A DNA stretch of 64,000 bases from Mucilaginibacter conchicola (GTDB taxonomy: Bacteria > Bacteroidota > Bacteroidia > Sphingobacteriales > Sphingobacteriaceae), in the NCBI RefSeq assembly GCF_003432115.1, contig NZ_QWDC01000001.1, positions 1,674,001-1,738,000 of the forward strand, in the 5' to 3' direction. A program made the position numbers and the translations under genes. Shown one piece after another: positions 18,806-27,517 of this stretch (positions within the stretch are counted from its first letter, which is position 1; each line of letters opens with the position of its first letter). The notes beneath the pieces were generated by a model. It was not told the DNA's origin. It worked only from the letters and a program-made list of their open reading frames with translations, and made no database searches.

Positions 18806-20194
18806 TTATTTAAATACCATTTTTTTTAATTTGCCAATAACCTCGCTATTAAAAAACAGGAATATACCTGTTGCTAAAAGTAAAAGGATGTAGTTTATAT
18901 ACCTGAAGTGTATAAGCAACGCCAAAGAAAAAGCAATACATAGCACTGTAAGCGATGTAAGCTTAAACATATTAACTGTTATGTTGATCTCTTTCCTGAG
19001 ATCAATAAACCTGTATATAAATATAACCAGGAAGCTTAAGAAAGTGCCCAGCGCAGAAGAATACAAGCCTATATGATTAATAAGCAGTAACACTACCACG
19101 ATATTGGTAACGCCACCTGCAATACTTGTTATAAAAATACCTTTTGTATTGCCCGATTTTAGATAATACGCCCCAAAGTACGCCGAAAAAGCCGAGTATG
19201 CGGCGCCGATAAACAGCATAGGCATGTACTTATAAGCATCAATAAAGTTGCTGCTTACTATGCCCTCTACAATAATTTTTGAAGCAGATATCAATACCAG
19301 CACAAATGTTAGTTCAAAGGTGTAGAACCTGTCAAACGTTTTACTATCAATTGAGCTATCTTTAGATGTCATGGAATGATCTTGCCAAGCCAATATAAAT
19401 ATGGTATTCAAGATGGTTATGATACTCGGCAACCTCGACGAGATGGCATATATACCGTTTGAGTTTACGCCTAAATAGTATAGTATTAAAAATTTATCGG
19501 CAGCATTTACCAGCCACCAGCTTATACTGTTGGGGATAAGAGGAAGGCAATACTTAAGCATCTGCTTTTGCAATGCAACAGAGTACAACTTAAGATCGAT
19601 GAATTTATATATCCCCGAAAAATGAGCCAAAATTACACAGGTGGCAACGTTGGCTATTACCAACGCCAGGAATAACGATTCCAGTTTCATTTTTAGCCCA
19701 ACAAGGAAAAGAATATTGAAACCCAATACAAACACGGCGTTCAAAAGCCCCGCCACTGCGTACAGCTTATTCTTTAATAACCCTCTTGTAACCTGCTGAA
19801 AGTATGGCAGGAATATGGACGATACCAATATTGCTGCGAAGTAATATTTGTAATTAAGCGGCACAAACAGGCCTACCAAAAAATACCCCGCTAAAAACAC
19901 AGCTGAGGTGGCAACTATAATGAGCAAACCATTTGTAATTATTTTGCCCCTAAGCGCTTCATAATCATCGGCCTCTTTATCTAAAAGCCATTTGTATGCT
20001 GCATCTGATATTTGTAAGGATACAAAAGGCACAAACATGCTAATGGTTGTAAGTACCACATCATACTCGCCAAGTTCCTTTTTTGAGAGGTAAAAAGATA
20101 ATATGGGTAACAGGGAAAAAGTTAACAGCTTTGACCCTAAATTACCTATAGTGTATATAAAAGTATTTTTAAGAAGATTTTTACTTTGGTTCAT
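18806..20194 (-). CDS. Wzx-type oligosaccharide flippase
   Basis: A 462-aa membrane protein with about 12-14 helices and the MATE/PST (MviN-like) pattern. The N terminus reads KNTFIYTIGNLGSKLLTFSLLP and helix pairs repeat along the length. QMLKYCLPLIPNSISWWLVNAADKF in the middle is the typical start of the second half. It should flip undecaprenyl-diphosphate-linked repeat units to the periplasm. It lies 8 bp upstream of the pyruvyltransferase gene on the same strand. Confidence 0.88.
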   Translation of the reverse strand: MNQSKNLLKNTFIYTIGNLGSKLLTFSLLPILSFYLSKKELGEYDVVLTTISMFVPFVSLQISDAAYKWLLDKEADDYEALRGKIITNGLLIIVATSAVFLAGYFLVGLFVPLNYKYYFAAILVSSIFLPYFQQVTRGLLKNKLYAVAGLLNAVFVLGFNILFLVGLKMKLESLFLALVIANVATCVILAHFSGIYKFIDLKLYSVALQKQMLKYCLPLIPNSISWWLVNAADKFLILYYLGVNSNGIYAISSRLPSIITILNTIFILAWQDHSMTSKDSSIDSKTFDRFYTFELTFVLVLISASKIIVEGIVSSNFIDAYKYMPMLFIGAAYSAFSAYFGAYYLKSGNTKGIFITSIAGGVTNIVVVLLLINHIGLYSSALGTFLSFLVIFIYRFIDLRKEINITVNMFKLTSLTVLCIAFSLALLIHFRYINYILLLLATGIFLFFNSEVIGKLKKMVFK

Positions 20195-20239
20195 TTTTAC
20201 TTTTATATCACGTTATGCAAACATGTATCGCTCACTTGA

Positions 20240-21289
20240 TTATTTATAATATTCTTTATACCAAAGTATAAATTCGTTTACCCCTTCGTCAACTAACGTA
20301 GAAGGGCTGTAGCCAACATCGTGTTTCAGGTTATCTACATCGGCCCAGGTTGCAAGCACATCGCCGGGCTGCATCTCCATAAAGTTCTTATTAGCAGTTG
20401 TACCCAATGCATTTTCCATAGCACTGATAAAATCCATCAGTTTTACCGGTTTAGAGTTGCCTATGTTATAAATGCGGTAGGGGGCAGTAGAGCTTGCGCT
20501 ATCGGGTTTATCACCGTTCCATTCAGGATTTGGCGTGGCTGGCTTATCCAGCACAGCAATCACACCGTTTACTATATCTTTAACATAAGTAAAATCGCGC
20601 TGCATATTACCATTGTTAAACACCTTTATTGCCCTGCCATTCAGTACAGCATCGGCAAATAACATTGGCGCCATATCCGGCCTGCCCCAGGGGCCGTACA
20701 CCGTAAAAAAGCGCAAACCAGTAGTACTGATGTTAAACAAATGGCTATAAGTATGTGCAAGCAGTTCGTTTGAGCGTTTAGTAGCCGCATAAACAGATAC
20801 CGGGTGGTTTACCGGATCCTGAACATGAAAAGGCATTTTTGTATTTGCACCATATACTGAGCTTGAAGATGCATACACAAGGTGCTTAACAGGATAATTC
20901 CGGCAAGCTTCCAGGATATTCAGAAAACCCTCAACGTTTGACTTGATATAAGCTTTAGGATTCTCGATAGAGTAACGGACACCGGCTTGTGCAGCAAGGT
21001 TTACAACAGCATCAAAAGCGTTATCCTTAAACAGCTGAGAAATAAACTCCTCGCTCTCCAGATCCTGCTTTACGAATTTAAAATTGCTGTTAACAGCACT
21101 CTCCACAAGTTTGCCCTCTTCAATTAGTTCTCTTTCGATGCCCAATTGCTGCAGGCGGCTATATTTAAGATTAACATCATAATAATCGTTAATATTATCG
21201 AGGCCTATAACTTCGTCGCCTCTTTCTAACAGTTGCTTTGATAGGTGGTAACCTATAAAACCTGCAGCTCCTGTAACTAAAACTTTCAT
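20240..21289 (-). CDS. UDP-glucuronate 4-epimerase-like SDR
   Basis: A 349-aa extended SDR enzyme. It begins MKVLVTGAAGFIGYHLSKQL, continues with GLDNINDYYDVNLKYSRL (typical of UDP-GlcA epimerases such as CapI/WbpP-type), then SSSSVYG, YAATKRSNE (YxxxK) and FFTVYGPWGRPDMAP. It probably converts UDP-GlcA to UDP-GalA, or a HexNAc-uronate counterpart. It follows the nucleotide-sugar dehydrogenase by 29 bp, so the two form a uronic-acid supply module. Exact substrate specificity cannot be read from motifs. Confidence 0.87.
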   Translation of the reverse strand: MKVLVTGAAGFIGYHLSKQLLERGDEVIGLDNINDYYDVNLKYSRLQQLGIERELIEEGKLVESAVNSNFKFVKQDLESEEFISQLFKDNAFDAVVNLAAQAGVRYSIENPKAYIKSNVEGFLNILEACRNYPVKHLVYASSSSVYGANTKMPFHVQDPVNHPVSVYAATKRSNELLAHTYSHLFNISTTGLRFFTVYGPWGRPDMAPMLFADAVLNGRAIKVFNNGNMQRDFTYVKDIVNGVIAVLDKPATPNPEWNGDKPDSASSTAPYRIYNIGNSKPVKLMDFISAMENALGTTANKNFMEMQPGDVLATWADVDNLKHDVGYSPSTLVDEGVNEFILWYKEYYK

Positions 21290-21318
21290 TAGTGTTAAAT
21301 TATCTTTATTTATAATTA

Positions 21319-22629
21319 CTATAACCTTCCGTCAACAATGCTACGCGGCAAAAATGATTTTGTATCATAAATCACCGAGTTATCGCCTTTAACTAATTTG
21401 CTAAAATCAATATCACTAAACTCATGATGTGCAACCGCAAGTATGATAGCGTCATAAGTATCATTAATATCTTTGATCAGGCCAATTTTATAATCTGCCT
21501 TCACTTGTGCCGGTGATGCCCAGGGGTCGTAAATATCAACCGCTACGCCTACTTGCTTTAACTCATGGTATATATCAATAACCTTGGTATTCCGTATATC
21601 GGGGCAATTCTCTTTAAAGGTTAGCCCTAATATCAAAGCTCTGGCACCTGCTACCTTATTGCCCTTTTTTATTAATAGTTTGATAACCTTGTTTGATACA
21701 AACACCCCCATGTTATCATTTATTCGCCTGCCTGATAAAATAACTTCGGGGTGGTAACCCAATGTTTCTGCCTTATGAGCTAAATAATATGGATCAACCC
21801 CTATGCAATGCCCGCCTACCAAACCCGGCTTATACTTCAGAAAATTCCACTTAGTGCCTGCGGCTTCTAATACATCTGAAGTATCGATGCCCATTCTGTC
21901 AAATATTAATGCCAGCTCGTTAACAAAAGAAATATTGATATCCCTTTGCGCATTTTCAATAGCTTTTGAAGCCTCTGCCACTTTAATATTAGGGGCCTTA
22001 TGCGTGCCGGCTGTAATAATTGACGCGTATAAATTATCAACTACCGTTGCAATTTGAGGCGTTGAGCCTGATGTAACCTTTTTTATAGTTGTAAGCGTAT
22101 TTACCTTATCACCGGGGTTTATACGCTCGGGCGAGTAGCCACAAAAAAAGTCGACATTATACGTTAATCCACTATGTTTTTCCAGTACGGGCACACAATC
22201 TTCTTCAGTACAACCAGGGTACACGGTAGATTCATATATAACCAGGTCGTTCTTCTTAAGCATCTTGCCAATCATCTTTGATGCTTTAACAAGGTGCTTC
22301 AGGTCGGGGGATTTAAATTGATTTAAAGGCGTAGGAACGGTTACAATAAACACATTGCAGTCAGCCAAATCAGCAGGCTGATCTGAAAATAACAACTTGT
22401 ATTTATCGTCCTTACAACCTGTAACTTCTTTTAGTGTGGCCGTATCAAACTCCAGCGTTCTATCTGTGCCATCTTTTAATTCGGCTATTCTTACCAGGTC
22501 TTTATCATAACCAACTACCTGGTATTTACGGGCAAACTCTATAGCTAAGGGCAAGCCTACATAACCTAAGCCAACCACGGCTATCTTAAATTGCCCGGGG
22601 TAATCAATATCTTTTGTGTGTACTGACAT
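21319..22629 (-). CDS. Nucleotide-sugar 6-dehydrogenase (WbpO/TviB type)
   Basis: A 436-aa UDP-sugar dehydrogenase. The N-terminal Rossmann motif is VVGLGYVGLPLAIEFA, followed by TVPTPLN, ESTVYPGCTEE and the catalytic Cys in GLVGGHCIGVDPYYLAHKA. The C-terminal domain has LGLTFKENCPDIRNTKVIDI. Two NAD-dependent oxidations turn the C6 hydroxyl into a carboxylate. The GGHCIGVDPYYL form and overall length match the UDP-GlcNAc/GalNAc dehydrogenase branch rather than UDP-glucose dehydrogenase, so a HexNAc-uronate is the likely product (inferred). Confidence 0.9.
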   Translation of the reverse strand: MSVHTKDIDYPGQFKIAVVGLGYVGLPLAIEFARKYQVVGYDKDLVRIAELKDGTDRTLEFDTATLKEVTGCKDDKYKLLFSDQPADLADCNVFIVTVPTPLNQFKSPDLKHLVKASKMIGKMLKKNDLVIYESTVYPGCTEEDCVPVLEKHSGLTYNVDFFCGYSPERINPGDKVNTLTTIKKVTSGSTPQIATVVDNLYASIITAGTHKAPNIKVAEASKAIENAQRDINISFVNELALIFDRMGIDTSDVLEAAGTKWNFLKYKPGLVGGHCIGVDPYYLAHKAETLGYHPEVILSGRRINDNMGVFVSNKVIKLLIKKGNKVAGARALILGLTFKENCPDIRNTKVIDIYHELKQVGVAVDIYDPWASPAQVKADYKIGLIKDINDTYDAIILAVAHHEFSDIDFSKLVKGDNSVIYDTKSFLPRSIVDGRL

Positions 22630-22670
22630 TAGCTACAAGTAAGCAACAAGTTATTAGCCAAACAGCCGGG

Positions 22671-25040
22671 TTATTTCTTTTTACGCAAAAGCTTAGCTAT
22701 TCCGCTTTTAGCTTTCGGCTCTTCTTCCTGGTAGTAACCACCATAGCCGTAACTGTAACCATAGCCGTAACCATAACCGTAGCCATAACCACCTTTGGTA
22801 TCAATTGAGTTCATCACGATATTAAGGTTCTTAAACTTACGTGTACGGTAGAAATTATCTATCGAGTAAATATTGCTCTTAGCAGTATAATTATGGCGTA
22901 CGATGAATAAAGTTGCATCGGCAAACTCGCTTAATATTTGCGCATCGGTAACCAAACCAACCGGCGGCGCATCTAATAAGATGTAGTCAAAATCAGTTTT
23001 TAACTGCTCGATCAATTCTTTAATTTTTCCGTTCAGAAGTAACTCCGCAGGGTTTGGCGGTATAGGACCGCTGGATACAATGTAGTAGTTCTCCTGCTGT
23101 GCAACAGGTTTAACAATGTCTTTGTAAGAAACCTCGCCAATAAGGTAGTTAGACAAACCTTTTGAGTTATCCATCTCTAAACCGGCACTCAGTTTTGGCT
23201 TACGAAGATCGAGCTCTAAAATAACCACCTTTTTGCCAGACATGGCCAAGCTTGCGCCCAGGTTAAGCGATATGAAAGATTTACCCTCGCCGCTTATGCT
23301 CGAAGTAAATAAAAGTACCTTTTGTGCGTTGCCCGGGATAACAAAGTTGAGGTTGGTTCTTAATGCCCTTAACTGTTCTGCAACCATTGAACGTGGTTTG
23401 GTAGCCACAAGCAGTGCTGATGAATCGGTTGAGTGCGAAACCTCGGCAAGTATTGGTGCTTTAGTAACTTTTTCAATATCCTGGCGCCTGATAACTTTGA
23501 AGTTAAGCAAGTCTTTCAGGTAAATAATAGATGCAGGAATAACAAGCCCAAGCACCATAAATATACCAAATATTAGCGGCTTAACAGGTTTAACCGGTGC
23601 CTTTGTGCTCCTTGCAACATCAATTGTGCGGCTATCTGACGCGGTTGAATTAAGAGATATTTCTGACTCTTCGCGTTTTTGAAGCAGGTAGGTAAATAGA
23701 TTATTCTTTATTTCCTGCTGGCGCATTACATCAAGCAAGCCTCTTTCTTTTGTAGGCACCTGGCTAATTACCGATTGGAAACTCGAGTTTTTGCGTTGCA
23801 GTTGTTGCTTTATTGTTTCTAAACCATCTTTAAGGTTTGATACCGATAAAGATATAGCTTCTTTTAGCGAGGTGATCTGATCGTTGATAGAAGTAACAAT
23901 AGGGTTTGTCTCGGGCACAGTTTGCAAAAGGCTGTTCTTTTTAAGTTGGGCCTCTGCTATCTGGCTAACCAGGCTTAACAAAGTAGGGTCGTCAATACCC
24001 AGCATAGATGGCACCTGCGCTTGGCCAGTACTTGCACCAGACAGGTAATTTTCAACATTCTTTAACACCCCTAACTGGATATTTACCTTGCTCAGTTCGG
24101 CATCATTGCTCTGTACACTTTGCAAAAATATTTGTGATTGCGCGCTGATATCCGTGATCTTATTGCCCGATTTGTAATTCTCCACTTTCATCTCAGCAGT
24201 ACTAAGCTCTTCCTGTAATTTGTGCAGGCGCTCCTCAATAAATGCTAATGTGGTTGAAGTAACTTTGTTTTTATCGTCAATAGATGCTTTGTTATATTCA
24301 TAAACAAGGCGGTCTAAGATATCCTTACCTCTTTTTGGCAGGGCATCTTCAAGTGTTATGATCAACACCGTTCCCTGCTTACTTACAGGGGTAATGGTTA
24401 TTTTATTGTTAAGCGTTTCTACAACATTTGTCGGATCGTTAAGCACTACGTCCATGCTGTTGTTTATCTCAGCCGGATTAAATGAATTAGCAACCACAAT
24501 GGCGGTACCGGCTTCAAAATCAAAAGGTTTATTTACAGGGTGCTTTTTACCATTTATTTCAATCTCGTTTGCATTAAGTAAACGCATAGAGTAAATAAGC
24601 GAATAATCTAAACCTTTAACAGGTTTAAGTAACTGTACCTTATATGGCAATTTATCATACACGGCCCTGTTTCTAACGCCGCCGGTACTATAATAAGATG
24701 TTTGAAGCTCTAAAGCACTTACCACTTTCTCTAAAATGGTGTATGATTTTAAGATCTGCATCTCATTATCAATGATCTTATCTGATGAGAAGAGGTCAAG
24801 ATCTTTTAGCAGGTCTGCCTGCCCGTCTAAACTACCTTTGTTGTCTTTGATCAAAAGGTCTGTTTCGATCTGGAACAAAGGTGTGGTTAGTTTGATGAAG
24901 GTAAAGGCCAGGGCACCGGCAAATACCAGTGAAAATAAAAACCAGCCCCAGTTACTTATATATTTATGCAGCGCCTCACGAAGACTAAAATCCTTCTCTT
25001 CGTCATTATCCAGCATGCTTAAATCAATATTATTTGCCAT
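22671..25040 (-). CDS. Wzc-type polysaccharide co-polymerase and tyrosine autokinase
   Basis: A 789-aa inner-membrane protein controlling chain length and export. It has an N-terminal Wzz domain with a helix near 31-50, a long periplasmic coiled coil (about 240-460), and a second helix near 490-507. A cytoplasmic BY-kinase domain carries Walker A SSISGEGKS (580-588), Walker A' VVILELDLRKP (605-615) and Walker B YILLDAPP (686-693). A Gly-Tyr repeat tail (750-770) supplies about ten autophosphorylation tyrosines. Wza lies 29 bp upstream, so both export partners are co-expressed. The tyrosine-phosphatase partner (Wzb) is not in the window. Confidence 0.93.
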   Translation of the reverse strand: MANNIDLSMLDNDEEKDFSLREALHKYISNWGWFLFSLVFAGALAFTFIKLTTPLFQIETDLLIKDNKGSLDGQADLLKDLDLFSSDKIIDNEMQILKSYTILEKVVSALELQTSYYSTGGVRNRAVYDKLPYKVQLLKPVKGLDYSLIYSMRLLNANEIEINGKKHPVNKPFDFEAGTAIVVANSFNPAEINNSMDVVLNDPTNVVETLNNKITITPVSKQGTVLIITLEDALPKRGKDILDRLVYEYNKASIDDKNKVTSTTLAFIEERLHKLQEELSTAEMKVENYKSGNKITDISAQSQIFLQSVQSNDAELSKVNIQLGVLKNVENYLSGASTGQAQVPSMLGIDDPTLLSLVSQIAEAQLKKNSLLQTVPETNPIVTSINDQITSLKEAISLSVSNLKDGLETIKQQLQRKNSSFQSVISQVPTKERGLLDVMRQQEIKNNLFTYLLQKREESEISLNSTASDSRTIDVARSTKAPVKPVKPLIFGIFMVLGLVIPASIIYLKDLLNFKVIRRQDIEKVTKAPILAEVSHSTDSSALLVATKPRSMVAEQLRALRTNLNFVIPGNAQKVLLFTSSISGEGKSFISLNLGASLAMSGKKVVILELDLRKPKLSAGLEMDNSKGLSNYLIGEVSYKDIVKPVAQQENYYIVSSGPIPPNPAELLLNGKIKELIEQLKTDFDYILLDAPPVGLVTDAQILSEFADATLFIVRHNYTAKSNIYSIDNFYRTRKFKNLNIVMNSIDTKGGYGYGYGYGYGYSYGYGGYYQEEEPKAKSGIAKLLRKKK
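22731..22793 (-). repeat. Hexanucleotide tandem repeat encoding the Gly-Tyr tail of Wzc
   Basis: About nine imperfect copies of a six-base unit (GGYTAY on the coding strand) encode alternating Gly and Tyr. The length is a multiple of six, so slippage would add or remove Gly-Tyr pairs in frame without breaking the protein. Confidence 0.75.
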
Positions 25041-25069
25041 AGAAGTGAGTGTTCTTTATAGGATAGATG

Positions 25070-25876
25070 CTATTTAAAGCGATAGATTAAAATACCGATT
25101 ACCGTTAATGCGCTTAAGAGGATTGGTAAAATCCTGTAAGCCTGATCGGTTTGCGCTGCTTTGGCCTTGCCTTGTTCAACATAGATCAAATCGCCCGAAT
25201 GTAAATAGTAGTAAGGAGAAGTAAATACATCTCTGTTATTAAGGTTTACCCTTCCAAACTCTTTTTTGCCACCGTTATCTCTAACAATAAGTATGTTATC
25301 CCTTTTGGCGTATATAGTAAGGTCACCTGCCATGGTCAAAGCTTCGGGCAAGGTTACTTTTTCGTTAGGTATAACATATACTGATGGGCGCGAAACTTCG
25401 CCCATTATAGATATCTTGTAGTTTAAAAGCCTTACGCTAACCGTAGGCTCTTTCAAATAAGTTGATTTAAGTTTGTTTTTTATGGTATCGCGGGCTTCTG
25501 AAGTGGTAAGGCCACCTACCTTAATTGAGCCCAATAACGGAAAGTCAATTGCGCCTTCGGCATCTACCAGGTAACCATTTGATGATGATAATGACGGCGC
25601 CGGGTTTATAGCCGCTGGATCTGCCGATGCAGTAGCAGGCGCGCTGCTATATGGGTTAAAAAAGCTGCTTGCTGCAGGGTTTAATGATGAAACCGGAATA
25701 GCTAAAATATCGCCTGGTTGAATTTTAGGGACGTACGCATCAGCAACACTGATAGTATCTGACTGGTTAACGCCTTTTTGGAAATAAGCGATCTGCTTTT
25801 GGCTTGTGCATGAAGATATCACAAATGCAAGGAAACCTATAAACACTAAGATGTTTAGGTTGATATTATTTTTCAT
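25070..25876 (-). CDS. Wza-type polysaccharide export lipoprotein
   Basis: A 268-aa outer-membrane export protein. It has a lipoprotein signal with lipobox VISSC (Cys22), a Poly_export domain starting at VPKIQPGDILAIPVSS, and a SLBB-like segment (ISIMGEVSRPSVYVIPNEKVTLPEALTMAG). A C-terminal hydrophobic helix (ILPILLSALTVIGILIYRF) is typical of shorter Bacteroidota Wza proteins. It forms the channel through which Wzc-assembled polymer leaves the cell. It is the first gene of the capsule locus and has a TAnnTTTG element just upstream. Confidence 0.92.
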   Translation of the reverse strand: MKNNINLNILVFIGFLAFVISSCTSQKQIAYFQKGVNQSDTISVADAYVPKIQPGDILAIPVSSLNPAASSFFNPYSSAPATASADPAAINPAPSLSSSNGYLVDAEGAIDFPLLGSIKVGGLTTSEARDTIKNKLKSTYLKEPTVSVRLLNYKISIMGEVSRPSVYVIPNEKVTLPEALTMAGDLTIYAKRDNILIVRDNGGKKEFGRVNLNNRDVFTSPYYYLHSGDLIYVEQGKAKAAQTDQAYRILPILLSALTVIGILIYRFK

Positions 25877-25898
25877 AGGTAAGTAAATATATCGGGCG

Positions 25899-25906
25899 CA
25901 AAAATA
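25899..25906 (-). promoter_or_regulatory. Candidate -7 promoter element of the capsule locus
   Basis: The minus strand reads TATTTTTG, which predicts transcription start about 16 bp before the Wza ATG. The 229-bp gap 25877-26105 is AT-rich and holds no gene, no strong hairpin and no NusG-like regulator gene. The -33 match is poor. Confidence 0.5.
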
Positions 25907-26105
25907 GATTTTTTTATTAAATAAACTAATGTAAAGTAATGTCTCTCAACAATCTTATGGGCTAAAACATTATGAATAATACAAATGCATTATCTATAAA
26001 AATTTAAACTTTCATAAACGTTTGCGCATTACCGATATAAATTTGTTAAGAACCTTCAATCAAGTGAGCGACGTTTAAACAGCTATACAATTTAATTGTT
26101 TTTGA

Positions 26106-26498
26106 TTAATTAAAAAAATCGTCTTTTAATTCATCTATCTCTCTTCTGTCTCGTTTTGTAGGGCGGCCGGTACCGCGGTCTCGCTTCAATACCGGCGCAT
26201 GGAACATTGATTTAAATGCCATGGTATCTTCTTCAGGCGTAATGTCTTCATAAAAGTTTACCGCTGTTTTAGCATCTACCCTATTCTCAAGCAAGCCTGT
26301 TATTTTTATCACCCTCTTCTCCGGGCCTTTTGATACGTTGTACACCTCGCCTATTTTCACTTCGTGCGATGGTTTAGTATTATTACCATCCAGTTTTACA
26401 CGGCCGGCCTTGCAGGCCTCAGCAGCCAGTGTGCGGGTTTTAAACACCCTTATAGCCCATAAATATTTATCTATCCTTAGTTTATCTTTCTCCGGCAT
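26106..26498 (-). CDS. S4-domain RNA-binding protein (HslR/Hsp15-like)
   Basis: A 130-aa protein with an N-terminal S4 domain (residues about 8-70). LRIDKYLWAIRVFKTRTLAAEACKAGRV and the VKIGEVYNV strand are the standard RNA-binding surface. A basic C-terminal tail follows (KRDRGTGRPTKRDRR). Hsp15 homologues bind free 50S subunits carrying stalled nascent chains. It begins 2 bp after the ADP-ribosylglycohydrolase stop codon on the same strand, so the two are co-transcribed. Confidence 0.85.
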   Translation of the reverse strand: MPEKDKLRIDKYLWAIRVFKTRTLAAEACKAGRVKLDGNNTKPSHEVKIGEVYNVSKGPEKRVIKITGLLENRVDAKTAVNFYEDITPEEDTMAFKSMFHAPVLKRDRGTGRPTKRDRREIDELKDDFFN

Positions 26499-26500
26499 TT

Positions 26501-27445
26501 CTACTGGTCTTTATACTTATCTTTCAATCTATCTGCTAAAGCAGCAATATCCTCACGGCGTGCAATTACCGCTAACCATTGCCCGGGGATACTTCCATAT
26601 CCGTATTTTAAAGCCGCCAGGCCACCTGTTACCGCAGCCGTGGTATCGGTATCATCGCCTAAATTAACGGCGGATAACGCTGCTGTGGTATAACTATTAG
26701 TATTCATCAGGCACCAGATGCTTGCCTCAAGGGTATGTAAAACATAGCCTGTGCTCCTTATCTCTTTGATATCCAGTTCATAGACATCTTTTTTTAGCAA
26801 GCGGTCAAATAATATGATTTCATCTCTGTTGATGGACGTTGATTCTAAATAGTTTGTTACATCAGACTGCACTTGTTTATAAATCTTAATCAGATCGCTT
26901 TCGGTCAGCAGCGCTCTTGCAAACTCAAGGTAGTAGAAACAAGCTATTGCTGATCTGACATGGCCATGGGTTATGGACGAGACATCTTTGGTTACAGAAT
27001 AACGCTCCTCAACAGGTTTGTCTTTAATATAGATAAGTAATGGCAGTATCCGCATCAGCGAACCGTTTCCGTTTGATGACACGCCGAAACCACCCGCAAG
27101 CACAGGTTTAGTACCAGTTGCAATTCTGTCGATAGCGGCCTGGGTGGCTATTCCGATATCGAATACCTCTCCTCTTGCCGCCCACAGATTATCATATCTC
27201 CATTTTACAAAGTTTGAGGCAATGCGGTCAACATCATATCCGTCACAAAGTGCGTCCGCAAGGCAAAGGGTAAGCGAGGCATCGTCAGACCATGTGCCGC
27301 GCGGCTGGTTGTGGCTCCCATAGCCCACCATATCGGTGATGGGGTTTGCCTTCATCTGCTCTCTTGACCGAAACTCTGCCGGCACGCCCAGGGCATCTGC
27401 TACTGCCACGCCAAACAAAATGTCTTTGATGTAATCTCTTCGCAC
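26501..27445 (-). CDS. ADP-ribosylglycohydrolase (DraG/ARH family)
   Basis: A 314-aa all-helical hydrolase. It shows the family order GVAVADALGVPAEF, WSDDASLTLCLADAL (metal-binding Asp pair), GNGSLMRILPL and, near the C terminus, NLGDDTDTTAAVTGGLAALKYG with the second metal site. Members remove ADP-ribose from proteins, nucleic acids or O-acetyl-ADP-ribose. No ADP-ribosyltransferase partner is adjacent, so the target is unknown. It is divergent from dapD across 72 bp. Confidence 0.9.
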   Translation of the reverse strand: MRRDYIKDILFGVAVADALGVPAEFRSREQMKANPITDMVGYGSHNQPRGTWSDDASLTLCLADALCDGYDVDRIASNFVKWRYDNLWAARGEVFDIGIATQAAIDRIATGTKPVLAGGFGVSSNGNGSLMRILPLLIYIKDKPVEERYSVTKDVSSITHGHVRSAIACFYYLEFARALLTESDLIKIYKQVQSDVTNYLESTSINRDEIILFDRLLKKDVYELDIKEIRSTGYVLHTLEASIWCLMNTNSYTTAALSAVNLGDDTDTTAAVTGGLAALKYGYGSIPGQWLAVIARREDIAALADRLKDKYKDQ

Positions 27446-27504
27446 AGTCTTTTTAGGTATGATTCAAACAAATGTCCCCAAAAATCCTTTAATTTGGCGA
27501 AATT

Positions 27505-27512
27505 TATTTTTG
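27505..27512 (+). promoter_or_regulatory. Candidate -7 promoter element of dapD
   Basis: TATTTTTG lies 5 bp before the dapD ATG. Transcription start would fall at or near the ATG, so a very short leader or leaderless mRNA is implied. No good -33 was seen. Confidence 0.4.
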
Positions 27513-27517
27513 TACGA

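Noticed and set aside
20229..26075. 14-bp inverse match (AATCAAGTGAGCGA) between 20229-20245 and 26062-26076
   Set aside because: Several 14-mer matches are expected by chance in a 64-kb window, and no larger similarity surrounds it.
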